From Flavobacterium collinsii (GTDB lineage: Bacteria > Bacteroidota > Bacteroidia > Flavobacteriales > Flavobacteriaceae): a stretch of 64,000 nucleotides of DNA. Where the stretch lies: contig NZ_CADCST010000082.1 of assembly GCF_902804485.1 (NCBI RefSeq), positions 80,610-144,609 of the forward strand, given 5' to 3'. Shown in pieces: positions 1 through 7,756 of the stretch (its first letter is position 1; each line of letters starts with the position of its first letter). The notes under the pieces are model-generated. The model saw nothing but the letters and a program-made list of their open reading frames with translations. It made no database searches and was not told where the DNA came from. Position numbers and translations under genes: made by a program.

Positions 1-1101
1 TAATTTTGATGCAATGCCAATTACCTCGTTATTATCCAGAAGCTGACCTCCGTTTTCCATATTCAAAAAGATATGCGGCAGAAAATCATGAAACGCCACA
101 AAAAGTATAGCAAAAAAAGTTTCAATTATAATCGCCAGTAAAAAGATCGAACGAGCCACCACAACTAAATTTTTATAATCCATTAAACCTCTTTGGTTAC
201 TCACTCTAATCATCGAAGTCACACTCAATCCCATCGCAAACATAAAAGTCATTGACGCCAGACTTAAAGCAATTTGATTGGCTGCCTGACTGGTTTTTCC
301 AATGTTACCGCAAAGCCAGATAGAGGCAGTAAACAAAACTACTTCAAAAAGCATTTGCATTGCCGATGGAAATCCGATACTGATTATTTTTTTCAGAGTT
401 TCTTTTTTAATTTCGTCAAAGCTGAAGTTTTTGAAGAAACGTTTCAAATCTTCTCTTCTCGACAGCATAATATGCATGAACATAACCAAAAATATTCTTG
501 AAATTACAGTCCCCAAAGCAGCCCCAATAATTCCCATTTTTGGAAAAATCCAGATTCCGTAAATCAATACATAGTTAATTCCAACGTGGAGTACGTTGGC
601 CATAATCATGGCGTACATTGAATATTTGGTCATCGAAAGTCCGTCAGCAAACTGCTTGTAGCCCTGATACACAATTAACGGAATTAAAGAGAAAGCAACC
701 CAATCCAGATAAGGTTTTGCAAGCGCGATTACATCAGCAGGCTGTTGCAATAACTCCATTATCGGTTTTGCGAGAACAATAATTCCGAAAAGTAATAATC
801 CTAAGAGTATGCATAAAAACAATCCGTGGTGAAATGCAGAACGGATTTTACCATCATTTTTTTCAGCATCTCCTTCCGCTACAATTGGTGTAATGGCGGT
901 AGAAAAACCAATTCCTAACGACATAGCGATAAAAATCATACTGTTTCCTAATGAAACTGCCGCTAATTCTGTACTTCCTAACTTTCCAACCATTATGTTA
1001 TCGACAATACCAATTAAGGTATGCCCGACCATTCCTAATATAATGGGATATGCTAATCTTAAATTATATGAAAACTCTTTGGTATACTGCTTTAAATTCA
1101 C
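1..1101 (-). CDS. MATE family efflux transporter, 3' end cut by window edge
   Basis: Multidrug and toxin extrusion transporter of the inner membrane, NorM-like, expected to export cationic drugs by Na+ or H+ antiport. The complement of bases 1-1101 reads as one open frame of 367 codons without a stop. It begins MNLKQYTKEFSYNLRLAYP and continues through IILGMVGHTLIGIVDNIMVG, a typical MATE first helix. Many further hydrophobic helices follow. The proposed start is GTG at 1099-1101, preceded by a purine-rich stretch. Family members have about 450 residues, so roughly 80-90 C-terminal residues lie outside the window. No operon partner is visible on this side. Assignment to MATE is by pattern; the substrate is unknown. 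Confidence 0.9.
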   Translation of the reverse strand, partial: MNLKQYTKEFSYNLRLAYPIILGMVGHTLIGIVDNIMVGKLGSTELAAVSLGNSMIFIAMSLGIGFSTAITPIVAEGDAEKNDGKIRSAFHHGLFLCILLGLLLFGIIVLAKPIMELLQQPADVIALAKPYLDWVAFSLIPLIVYQGYKQFADGLSMTKYSMYAMIMANVLHVGINYVLIYGIWIFPKMGIIGAALGTVISRIFLVMFMHIMLSRREDLKRFFKNFSFDEIKKETLKKIISIGFPSAMQMLFEVVLFTASIWLCGNIGKTSQAANQIALSLASMTFMFAMGLSVTSMIRVSNQRGLMDYKNLVVVARSIFLLAIIIETFFAILFVAFHDFLPHIFLNMENGGQLLDNNEVIGIASKL

Positions 1102-1284
1102 TTCTATTCTCTTTTAGTCGGCAAAGATAATCAGAAGCTTTGGATTCTTTGATACTATTAAAAACATAAGCAAATATTAAGGCTTTTTTAACGAACACAG
1201 ATATTATATAACAATTACTAAAAATTATATAACAGCCCCCTGAGGTCTTAAAAGTATTTTTACAGTATTAGAAATTTAAAAAAG

Positions 1285-1794
1285 ATGGTCATGAGAAATT
1301 TAAAAATGTTATGCCTCGCTGCTTTCGCTTTACTATACGCCAATACAACTTTCGCTCAGGACAGTGCCGTTAAAAACTATAATCAGGGCTTTAGATTAGG
1401 CTTTGGTTTAAATGGTGGTATCCCGACCGATAATGACTACAAATGGTCACTTGGTGGAGATGTTCGTCTGCAATATGATTTATCTAAAAGAACATCGTTG
1501 ACCTTAACTACAGGTTTTACAAACCTTTTTATGAAAGACGAAGCAAAAGATCTTGGATTTATTCCTGCTAAAGCAGGTTTTAAAGCATTTATCTGGGAAG
1601 ATCAGTTTTATATTTTGGGAGAAGTGGGAGCTGGTTTTGCCGTAACTAACGGTTATAACGACACTACTTTTTTATGGGCTCCGGGAATTGGGTATGCCAC
1701 TAAATACATCGACATTAGTGTCCGCTACGAAGATTATAACAAATTCAAAACCAATCAGGTTGCTTTGCGTTTAGCCTATGGTTTTGATTTATAA
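1285..1794 (+). CDS. Small exported protein, predicted outer-membrane beta-barrel
   Basis: Protein of 169 residues with an N-terminal signal peptide (hydrophobic LCLAAFALLYANTTFA, cleavage likely before QDS). The mature part alternates polar and aromatic residues in strands such as VRLQYDLSKRTSLTLTTGF and ends in ALRLAYGFDL, as in eight-stranded outer-membrane barrels. The start may be ATG 1285 or the third codon, ATG 1291, which gives a more standard signal peptide (MRNLKM). It stands alone and is followed by a clear terminator. I recognise no specific family and no function can be assigned beyond envelope location. Confidence 0.75.
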   Translation: MVMRNLKMLCLAAFALLYANTTFAQDSAVKNYNQGFRLGFGLNGGIPTDNDYKWSLGGDVRLQYDLSKRTSLTLTTGFTNLFMKDEAKDLGFIPAKAGFKAFIWEDQFYILGEVGAGFAVTNGYNDTTFLWAPGIGYATKYIDISVRYEDYNKFKTNQVALRLAYGFDL

Positions 1795-1830
1795 AAGTTA
1801 GGTTTAATTTATTTTTTTGTTTTTGGTATG

Positions 1831-1866
1831 AACCCGGTAGAGAGTAAGCTCTATCGGGTTTTGTTT
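1831..1866 (+). terminator. Rho-independent terminator after the 1285 gene
   Basis: A 12-bp stem (AACCCGGTAGAG with CTCTATCGGGTT, one G-T wobble) closes a 6-nt loop and is followed by TTGTTTTG. It lies 37 bases after the stop of the small beta-barrel gene. Confidence 0.8.
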
Positions 1867-1875
1867 TGTCTTTTA

Positions 1876-1908
1876 CCATTGGTCAAAAGATAACTGCCAT
1901 TAGTCAAA
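1876..1908 (+). promoter_or_regulatory. Candidate LytTR-type operator (direct repeats, 21-bp period)
   Basis: CCATTGGTCAAA at 1876-1887 is repeated as CCATTAGTCAAA at 1897-1908, start to start 21 bp. The spacer ends in TAACTG. The same arrangement, with the same TAACTG spacer end, lies upstream of the gene at 5713 on the other strand. LytTR domains are known to bind pairs of direct repeats about two helical turns apart. A LytTR regulator is encoded at 3075-3788. The second repeat ends 55 nt before the ATG at 1964, which suits activation of that gene. The repeats are seen; the binding protein is inferred. Confidence 0.6.
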
Positions 1909-1963
1909 TGATTTTTCCGGATTGGTTTAGAACGCGGTAATTCGCTGAAAAATTAATCCAATC

Positions 1964-2899
1964 ATGAACAAAACAGTTTTTTATCTATCACAGCTTTTTA
2001 TCTTTTTTCTGATCAGCATTTCTGCACGATCACAATCAAAATTTTCAGGAGAATTTAAAGTCGATTATGTTCCGTTTTCTAATTACGTACGCCCAATGGA
2101 CAGTACCAAAACAAGCGCCGAAAGTAATTTTAAAAGGGCACAGATCGCATTCGAAGTGCCTCTTTCTTTAAAAATGGACCAATACAATCATCCAAGACTC
2201 TGGTCTCTTTTTATGGATGGAAGTTATGCCCGAATGGAAAATAAAAATTATGAAATTCCTTCTCTTCCGGTAGAATTCCAGGGCGGGTTCCCTAATGAAC
2301 TGCTGAATGCGCAAATTGGAGTCAAACACCTCCGCTCTATTTCTCCCTCCTGGTCTTTAATGGTTATGCTCTCCGTTGGTGTTTATACGGACATGGTCGA
2401 AATCAATAAAGATGATGTTTTAATTCAGGGTGGAGTTCTTTTTATCAAACAATTCAATCCCAATCTGGCTTTTGGTATGGGGCCGGTTTTAACCAATAGT
2501 TTTGGTGTTCCAATGGTGCTTCCCGGAATTTATTTTAATTGGGAATCCAGAGGTGCTCTGCATTTTAAAGTTGCATTTCCTGAAGGTTTAGAACTTGGGT
2601 ATCGAATGTCTGACACTTTTGATTTGAAAGCGGTTGGAGAACTCAGCGGTATGACTGCAGAAACCAGGGTTGGAAACAAATCTTCGTTATTGGGATATCA
2701 GCAAATTATTGCGGGAATAAGACCGCAGATCAAGTTTGGTGAACATTGGACTTTAGAACCGACTGCCGGAACGACTATTGTGCGAAACTTTTCTACTACG
2801 AGCCGAAAAATAAAAGACATTTTTAAAGAAAAGGATATTGCTAATCCAAGATTTACGACCACCTTTTATGGAGCGGTCGCTTTAAAATGGAAGTTCTAA
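1964..2899 (+). CDS. Outer-membrane beta-barrel protein, DUF6268-like
   Basis: Protein of 311 residues with a signal peptide (SQLFIFFLISISARS, cleavage near QSK). The mature part has many amphipathic strands, contains YVRPMDSTKTSAESNFKRAQ near the N-terminus, and ends in VALKWKF with a C-terminal phenylalanine, as outer-membrane barrels do. I assign it to the DUF6268 group from memory, so the family name is tentative. It is transcribed towards the LytTR/LytS pair and carries a direct-repeat operator 55-88 nt upstream. This suggests it is a target of that two-component system. Function unknown; it may be a porin or an envelope sensor partner. Confidence 0.75.
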   Translation: MNKTVFYLSQLFIFFLISISARSQSKFSGEFKVDYVPFSNYVRPMDSTKTSAESNFKRAQIAFEVPLSLKMDQYNHPRLWSLFMDGSYARMENKNYEIPSLPVEFQGGFPNELLNAQIGVKHLRSISPSWSLMVMLSVGVYTDMVEINKDDVLIQGGVLFIKQFNPNLAFGMGPVLTNSFGVPMVLPGIYFNWESRGALHFKVAFPEGLELGYRMSDTFDLKAVGELSGMTAETRVGNKSSLLGYQQIIAGIRPQIKFGEHWTLEPTAGTTIVRNFSTTSRKIKDIFKEKDIANPRFTTTFYGAVALKWKF

Positions 2900-2956
2900 A
2901 GCTATTTTCTAACTGTTGGAAATAAATAAACAGCAAGAAACAGCAATTTAACACCT

Positions 2957-3008
2957 AAAAAAATCTCCTCTATAACCGGCTTTGTTCGTTTATAGAAGAG
3001 ATTTTTTG
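2957..3008. terminator. Bidirectional terminator between convergent genes
   Basis: AAAAAATCTCCTCTATA pairs with TATAGAAGAGATTTTTT (one wobble) around a 16-nt loop. A-runs on one side and T-runs on the other serve both the 1964 gene and the response regulator gene ending at 3075. Confidence 0.8.
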
Positions 3009-3074
3009 CGTTTTTTTAATATAAACCTATCTTTCTTGAAGGTAAATTCATTTTTTAGAAATTACATCAACGGT

Positions 3075-3788
3075 TTATCTACTTAGTAAGTTTTTATAAA
3101 CTACCTCTTTCAATAAAGCTTCGCGGCGTGTTCTTGAAATGGGCAGTTCTTGTCCTTTTACGAACAATCGCCCACCGGAAACAGAATCAATATGGGTAAT
3201 ATTGACAAGGAAAGATTTATGAATTCTGAAGAAAATCTCTGTTGGAAGTGTTTCTTCTAAAGAGATCATTGTCTGATGAATAACAAGAACCTTGTCTTTA
3301 AAATGAAGTTTTGCATAGTTTTGCATGCCTTCGATATAGAGAATATCAAGCCAGGAAATTTTTTGAAAGCCTTCTTCCTGACGCACGTACAAATAAGGAT
3401 CTAATTGATTCTGCTTCGGAGAAACTGTCATCTGATGCCATTGTTTTGCTTTTAGAGCTGCCTGATAAAAACGCTGAAACGTAATGGGTTTTAATAAATA
3501 ATCAACCACCTGCAAACGGTACCCCTCCAGAGCATATTCCGAATAAGCTGTAGTGAAAATGACCAAAGGCGGATTATCCAGCGATTCCAAAAACTCTAAT
3601 CCGGAGAGATAAGGCATATTAATATCCAAAAACAACAAATCAATCTGTTTTTCCTGAATGTAGGACGTGGCTTCTAGTGCAGAGGCACAGGTACCCGCAA
3701 CTTCAAGAAAATCAATTTTAGAGACAAAATCTACTATTCCGTTTCTTGCGATAGGTTCATCGTCGATAACCAGACATTTCATGTTCAT
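3075..3788 (-). CDS. LytTR-family response regulator
   Basis: DNA-binding response regulator of the LytR/AlgR type, 237 residues. The receiver domain (about residues 4-120) has the acidic pair DDE at 9-11, phospho-acceptor Asp55 in LLFLDINMP, Thr in FTTAYS and Lys in LLKPI. The LytTR DNA-binding domain (about 133-232) contains ILYIEGMQNYAKLH and the typical FFRIHKSFLVNI block. It follows the sensor kinase gene on the same strand, 157 bp downstream, so the two form a LytS/LytR-like pair. Direct repeats with 21-bp period upstream of genes 1964 and 5713 are its likely targets. The start is ATG 3788; ATG 3782 two codons in is equally possible. Confidence 0.93.
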   Translation of the reverse strand: MNMKCLVIDDEPIARNGIVDFVSKIDFLEVAGTCASALEATSYIQEKQIDLLFLDINMPYLSGLEFLESLDNPPLVIFTTAYSEYALEGYRLQVVDYLLKPITFQRFYQAALKAKQWHQMTVSPKQNQLDPYLYVRQEEGFQKISWLDILYIEGMQNYAKLHFKDKVLVIHQTMISLEETLPTEIFFRIHKSFLVNITHIDSVSGGRLFVKGQELPISRTRREALLKEVVYKNLLSR

Positions 3789-3789
3789 A

Positions 3790-3945
3790 TTTTGCTGTTT
3801 TTTATTATTTTTTTTCTCTCGCAGATCTAGCAGATCAGGCAGATTTTTTCTTTCTTTTTACCCAATCAAAAATCTGCAATCGTTAATCTTCAATCTAAAA
3901 TCTTTTAACTTCATGACATTGAGCTATCGGGAACGTTACACCCTT
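3790..3945. repeat. Intergenic iterated repeat (GCAGAT units)
   Basis: Gap between kinase and regulator genes. It contains CGCAGATCTAGCAGATCAGGCAGAT (quoted here as GCAGATC, AGCAGATC and GGCAGAT units at about 3821-3843) and, further on, AAAATCTGCAATCGTTAATC and TCAATCTAAAATC. The units recur in inverted form across the gap. No reading frame or classical terminator is seen. It belongs to the same style of spacer repeat found in many gaps of this window. Confidence 0.5.
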
Positions 3946-4995
3946 TTACTTTAAATCTAAAACCACCGTTACTGTAAAATCCGAATCGGTTTTATTGATA
4001 TTTAGCTGGTGTTTTTCGGGGTATTGAATCGCGAGCCTTTTTTTGACATTTTCAAGTCCAAGTCCCTGATTTTTGGAAGGGATTTTATATTGCTCGGTAT
4101 AGGAGTTTTCGATTTTAAATTGTAATTGCTTGGAAGTTTGCCTGCAGGATAAGTGTACATATCCCTTTTGATTGGGAAGTCTTGAAACGTGTTTAAAGGC
4201 ATTTTCAATTAAAGGCACCAAAAGCAAGGGCGCAATCTGAAGCTGAGTGTCTTCGATATTCCATTTGCATTTTACTTCCAGTTCATTACCCCATCTTGTT
4301 TCTTCGACCGCAATTAGATCTTTGAGATATTTTATTTCGAGATGCAGTGGTACATATTCTTTGTTACATTCATACAATTGATACCGCAGAATATCCGAGA
4401 ACTGAACGAGTAAATCCGATGCTAGTTTTACATTGCTCTGCATTAAAATATGGATATGATTGAGTACGTTAAACATGAGATGCGGATTGATCTGATCCTG
4501 CAAAATCCTGATTTGTGCCTCGAGATGCACTTGTTGCAACTGCGCATGATTTCTTTCTATTACATTGTGTTCCTGATAAAATCGGAGTCCGCAGGCGGTA
4601 CCACAGATTAAAATAGCTGCGGGAGTACTTCCAAAAAACCTTGCCCATAAAAACTGTATCGAAGTCATGTTTGCTTCATCCGGATACAAGCGTCCGCGAG
4701 AATAGGTATTGGAAAAAACAGCATAGATAATGGCCAGACAAAAGGAAAGTACCAAAACTATAATGACGCTTTGTACAGCAAATAAAGCCATCCTTCTTTT
4801 TCGCAAGGCATTTGGCAACAACACATCACTTAAAAAATGTGCCAAAAGACATGAACACAATAAAACCAAAAAAGCCTGAAAAGCAGCCGATAAAAAGCCA
4901 TAAGCATCTATCATCTGCGACCAGATCGTTATTCCGAGTATGCACCAAAAAAAGACTAAAAATATCCAATGTCTGTTTTTACTTTTTGTAATCAT
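3946..4995 (-). CDS. LytS/YpdA-like sensor histidine kinase
   Basis: Membrane histidine kinase of 349 residues, His_kinase/HATPase type without a DHp of the EnvZ kind. There are about four hydrophobic segments within residues 10-140. The phospho-acceptor motif is INPHLMFNVLNHI with His172. The N-box is LLLVPLIENAFKH and the G-box is NQGLGLENVKKRL. It lacks an obvious extracellular sensor domain, so sensing may be through the membrane or a partner protein. The regulator gene lies immediately downstream. Flanking outer-membrane barrel genes share a probable operator and may take part in the same circuit. Confidence 0.92.
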   Translation of the reverse strand: MITKSKNRHWIFLVFFWCILGITIWSQMIDAYGFLSAAFQAFLVLLCSCLLAHFLSDVLLPNALRKRRMALFAVQSVIIVLVLSFCLAIIYAVFSNTYSRGRLYPDEANMTSIQFLWARFFGSTPAAILICGTACGLRFYQEHNVIERNHAQLQQVHLEAQIRILQDQINPHLMFNVLNHIHILMQSNVKLASDLLVQFSDILRYQLYECNKEYVPLHLEIKYLKDLIAVEETRWGNELEVKCKWNIEDTQLQIAPLLLVPLIENAFKHVSRLPNQKGYVHLSCRQTSKQLQFKIENSYTEQYKIPSKNQGLGLENVKKRLAIQYPEKHQLNINKTDSDFTVTVVLDLK

Positions 4996-5061
4996 CTAAT
5001 AGGGAATAAAAATTCATAAGAAAATTTAGGCTCAAAAATAGCCCTATATTTTTTAAACAAA

Positions 5062-5090
5062 CAGCAAAGAACCTAAAAGATTCTTTGCTG
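5062..5090 (-). terminator. Hairpin after the 5120-5713 gene
   Basis: Perfect 10-bp stem CAGCAAAGAA / TTCTTTGCTG with a 9-nt loop. The following bases on the minus strand are TGTTTGTTTAAAAAA, only moderately T-rich, so termination is likely but not certain. Confidence 0.5.
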
Positions 5091-5119
5091 CTAACTAGGT
5101 TCAACCAATAAATAAACCT

Positions 5120-5713
5120 TTAAAATATAAAATAACCAACGCTGACGTTAAACGAATTTGGCTTCGAGCTAAATTCTTTACTCAGATTATTTAATCCTCC
5201 CTGATAGGTAACATCTAAAGTAAACTTCCACATTTCGATTCCTGCCCCAATCTGATAGCCTATATTCGATTTATCAAATTTCCCATAGCTCGTTTTTAAT
5301 TGGTTCAGCGAAGAAAAATTTTCATCCAACACATAAGAATAAACTCCTCCTCCAAAAACTCTAACATTCAGAGTAGATTGATCGATTACTTTGTAACCAA
5401 TTAACAGCGGTATTTCGAGACTTCTCCAGGTTGCATTTTTAGAAGATGACTGGGCTGTTCTTTCAATTTTAGAAGATTTCTCACTATACAAAATTTCATT
5501 TTGAACATAGAAACGTTTGAAGTCAAAGCGGGCCATGGCACCACCGAAAAAACCAGCGGCATACTTTGAATCAAAACCGTTTGAAACAGGCAGTTCAGAA
5601 TAGTTTGATCCTGCTTTTATTCCAACATGAATAGGAAGCGGAGATTGTGCATTTGATTTAAAAGAGATTAATGTAAAAATAACTCCCAACCATAATAATT
5701 TGTACGTGTTCAT
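5120..5713 (-). CDS. PorT-like outer-membrane beta-barrel protein
   Basis: Protein of 197 residues from the ATG at 5713. An upstream in-frame ATG at 5749 would add 12 residues before the signal peptide and is less likely. The signal peptide is LLWLGVIFTLISFKSNA, cleaved before QSP. The mature part has the pattern of the outer-membrane beta-barrel family that includes PorT: VGIKAGSNYSELP near the start, FGGAMARFDFKRFYVQNEILYSE, then IPLLIGYKV, and NVSVGYFIF at the end. Upstream is a direct-repeat operator very similar to that of gene 1964, so both are probably controlled by the LytTR regulator encoded next door. Confidence 0.8.
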   Translation of the reverse strand: MNTYKLLWLGVIFTLISFKSNAQSPLPIHVGIKAGSNYSELPVSNGFDSKYAAGFFGGAMARFDFKRFYVQNEILYSEKSSKIERTAQSSSKNATWRSLEIPLLIGYKVIDQSTLNVRVFGGGVYSYVLDENFSSLNQLKTSYGKFDKSNIGYQIGAGIEMWKFTLDVTYQGGLNNLSKEFSSKPNSFNVSVGYFIF

Positions 5714-5774
5714 GATAATAATGTTTATTAATTTGATGCAAAGGAGCACAAACCTGAAACGCTATTAAAATTAG

Positions 5775-5807
5775 TTTGATGAACGACAGTTACGTTTTGA
5801 CTAACGG
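5775..5807 (-). promoter_or_regulatory. Candidate LytTR-type operator (second copy)
   Basis: Read on the minus strand, CCGTTAGTCAAA (5807-5796) is followed 21 bp later by TCGTTCATCAAA (5786-5775), with spacer ACGTAACTG. It matches the operator upstream of gene 1964 in sequence, period and spacer. It ends 61 nt before the ATG at 5713, against 55 nt in the other copy. Confidence 0.6.
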
Positions 5808-5837
5808 AGTTATTAATCGACTTTTCCTAAAAACAAC

Positions 5838-5870
5838 AAACCCGACAGGTTTCAAAAACCAGTCGGGTTT
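5838..5870 (-). terminator. Terminator after the peroxidase gene
   Basis: AAACCCGAC then GGTTT pairs with AAACC then GTCGGGTTT, with a single-base A-A bulge pair and a 3-nt loop. On the minus strand it is followed by GTTGTTTTTAGG. It lies 20 bases after the peroxidase stop. Confidence 0.85.
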
Positions 5871-5889
5871 AGATGATATACCCCACTAT

Positions 5890-7662
5890 TTACTTCAGAT
5901 ACTTTTTATCGGTCAAAGTTCTCATGAAAGCGATGAGCTGCTTTTTTTCCAAATCGGATAAGTTTAATTTGTCTTCCGGTAACGTTTGGTTCGGAACATC
6001 GAATCCCAGGCCTAAACCTCCTCCTTCGTTATAAAAATCAACTACCTCTTCCAGAGTTTTGTAAACACCATTGTGCATGTATGGAGCGGTAAGTGTTATA
6101 TTTCGGATAGTTGGTGTTTTAAACGAATTTTTATGAATCGTGGCCTGTGTAATTACAAACTTACCCAAATCCCCGTCTAGTTTTTTACTTTTATTCGGAA
6201 CACCCAAAATTTCGCTTTCCGATCGGTCAAAATTAGGAGGAACAGTTCCATTGGTGAGCGGAATAAAATGACAGGTTGCACATTTGGCCTTCCCAGCAAA
6301 CAAATTAAAACCTGCTTTTTCATCCGCTGTAAAACGCTCTTTGTTTTGCATATAAGCATCAAACTTCGAATCGTACTTGCTTAACGAACGAATATAAGAA
6401 GCCAAAGCATTTTTGATCTCAAATTCATTTATTGCTCCTTTTGGAAAAGCTTTTTTGAAATCTCTCACATAGTTCGCATCCTTTTGAAGCACTAAAGCCG
6501 ATTGCTCCAAAGAACCGTGCATTTCGTTTTCATTTTTAATCACGGCCACTGCCTGATCTTCGAGATAACTTACTCTTGAATCTGCAAAAAATACGCGTTG
6601 AAAAGCAATATTGTTAAGTGTCGGCGTATTGCGCTGAAGCATTGATTTTCCGTCTAATGAAACCGCTGTTTCCAATCCATCTGTAAAAGCTTTATCAGCA
6701 TGATGGCACGAAGCACAAGAACGAGTGTTGTTACCCGATAAAACAGGATCGTTGAACAGTTTTTTTCCCAACGCAATTTTCTCCGGCGTTGTTTTATAAT
6801 CCGGAAAACCTGAAAAAGCTTCGGGATCAAATGCCTCCGGATCGAATAATGTTTGTGCCGTAACTTTTAAACCTCGTTGCTCTTTCATGAGCGGAATCCC
6901 CAATTCAGATCTGGTTTGAAATAATCCTTTGCTTAGCGGATTGGCAATTTCTTTGATAAAATAAGCACGGTCAAAAGCGTTAAAGTTGGTATTTGTTTTT
7001 AAATACTGCTGCCCTTTCTTCAATATCCCGAGTACCTGATTTGAATTGGAAACCGCATTGTTTTCAACATAAACCTGATAATATTTTTCGATGGTTTCTA
7101 AAGCAACCAAAGCTTCGGGAAGTGAATTCAGTACAACCGGGGAATCAAATCCTGTAATTCCTAAAGTAACCATTCGGTATACTTCCAATCGCATGGCGTC
7201 AAAAACATGCGCGTCCGTTAATTGATTTGAATTGGAAACTTTTTCCAGACGAACCAAATTAGCCGACAAAATACCCAATTCCTGAAGTAGTTCTTTTTTA
7301 CTCTCTTTGTTGTACTTCGGAAAAACCAATTCCTCAATAACCTGAAATCCCTCAGGCGGAACTGTCACTTTATCATTTTCCTCAAACTCAGGTATTGCAG
7401 GACCGTTTATTGCTTTGGAAACGGCCGGCGAATAATACTCACTTATCATTTCGACCTTTTTATAACCTTGATGTGCTTCCAGAAATTGTCTCTGAATTTG
7501 TGCTTCGGTAGAATCTGACTGCACGGAATATTTAAGCTTAGCAACCTTCTCAATCAGTAAAGTAATATCAGACTGAAACAATTCATTTACTTCCTGATGT
7601 TTGTCTTTTTTCTGACAGGCTACCAATGCCAGCAGGAAAAACAAACCGTATATTTTTTTCAT
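5890..7662 (-). CDS. Di-heme cytochrome c peroxidase lipoprotein with imelysin-like N-terminal half
   Basis: Predicted periplasmic lipoprotein of 590 residues with lipobox LALVAC and lipidated Cys16. Residues about 50-250 are alpha-helical and include HQGYKKVEMISEYYSPAV, NGPAIPEF and PPEGFQVIEELVF, which resemble imelysin/EfeO proteins, with Gln replacing the His of the usual GxHxxE. Residues about 290-585 are a MauG/CcpA-type di-heme peroxidase: heme motifs CASCH (Cys316, Cys319, His320) and CATCH (Cys461, Cys464, His465), and a distal Met in APYMHNG (Met529). Ordinary bacterial CcpA has about 320 residues, so this is a long fusion. The PhoX-like gene lies 94 bp upstream on the same strand and may be co-transcribed. 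Expected activity is reduction of hydrogen peroxide or oxidation of a partner. Confidence 0.88.
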   Translation of the reverse strand: MKKIYGLFFLLALVACQKKDKHQEVNELFQSDITLLIEKVAKLKYSVQSDSTEAQIQRQFLEAHQGYKKVEMISEYYSPAVSKAINGPAIPEFEENDKVTVPPEGFQVIEELVFPKYNKESKKELLQELGILSANLVRLEKVSNSNQLTDAHVFDAMRLEVYRMVTLGITGFDSPVVLNSLPEALVALETIEKYYQVYVENNAVSNSNQVLGILKKGQQYLKTNTNFNAFDRAYFIKEIANPLSKGLFQTRSELGIPLMKEQRGLKVTAQTLFDPEAFDPEAFSGFPDYKTTPEKIALGKKLFNDPVLSGNNTRSCASCHHADKAFTDGLETAVSLDGKSMLQRNTPTLNNIAFQRVFFADSRVSYLEDQAVAVIKNENEMHGSLEQSALVLQKDANYVRDFKKAFPKGAINEFEIKNALASYIRSLSKYDSKFDAYMQNKERFTADEKAGFNLFAGKAKCATCHFIPLTNGTVPPNFDRSESEILGVPNKSKKLDGDLGKFVITQATIHKNSFKTPTIRNITLTAPYMHNGVYKTLEEVVDFYNEGGGLGLGFDVPNQTLPEDKLNLSDLEKKQLIAFMRTLTDKKYLK

Positions 7663-7756
7663 GTGTATTAAAAATTAAAAGGAAAATATTCAGAAAAACA
7701 GAAACCACTACCTCAAATTGAAATAGTGGATGACTGTTTTATAATGCTTTAAAAAT

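Noticed and set aside
302..562. Plus-strand open frames (also 274-501 and 893-1117)
   Set aside because: They lie antisense inside the MATE efflux gene, which reads cleanly on the minus strand with family motifs.
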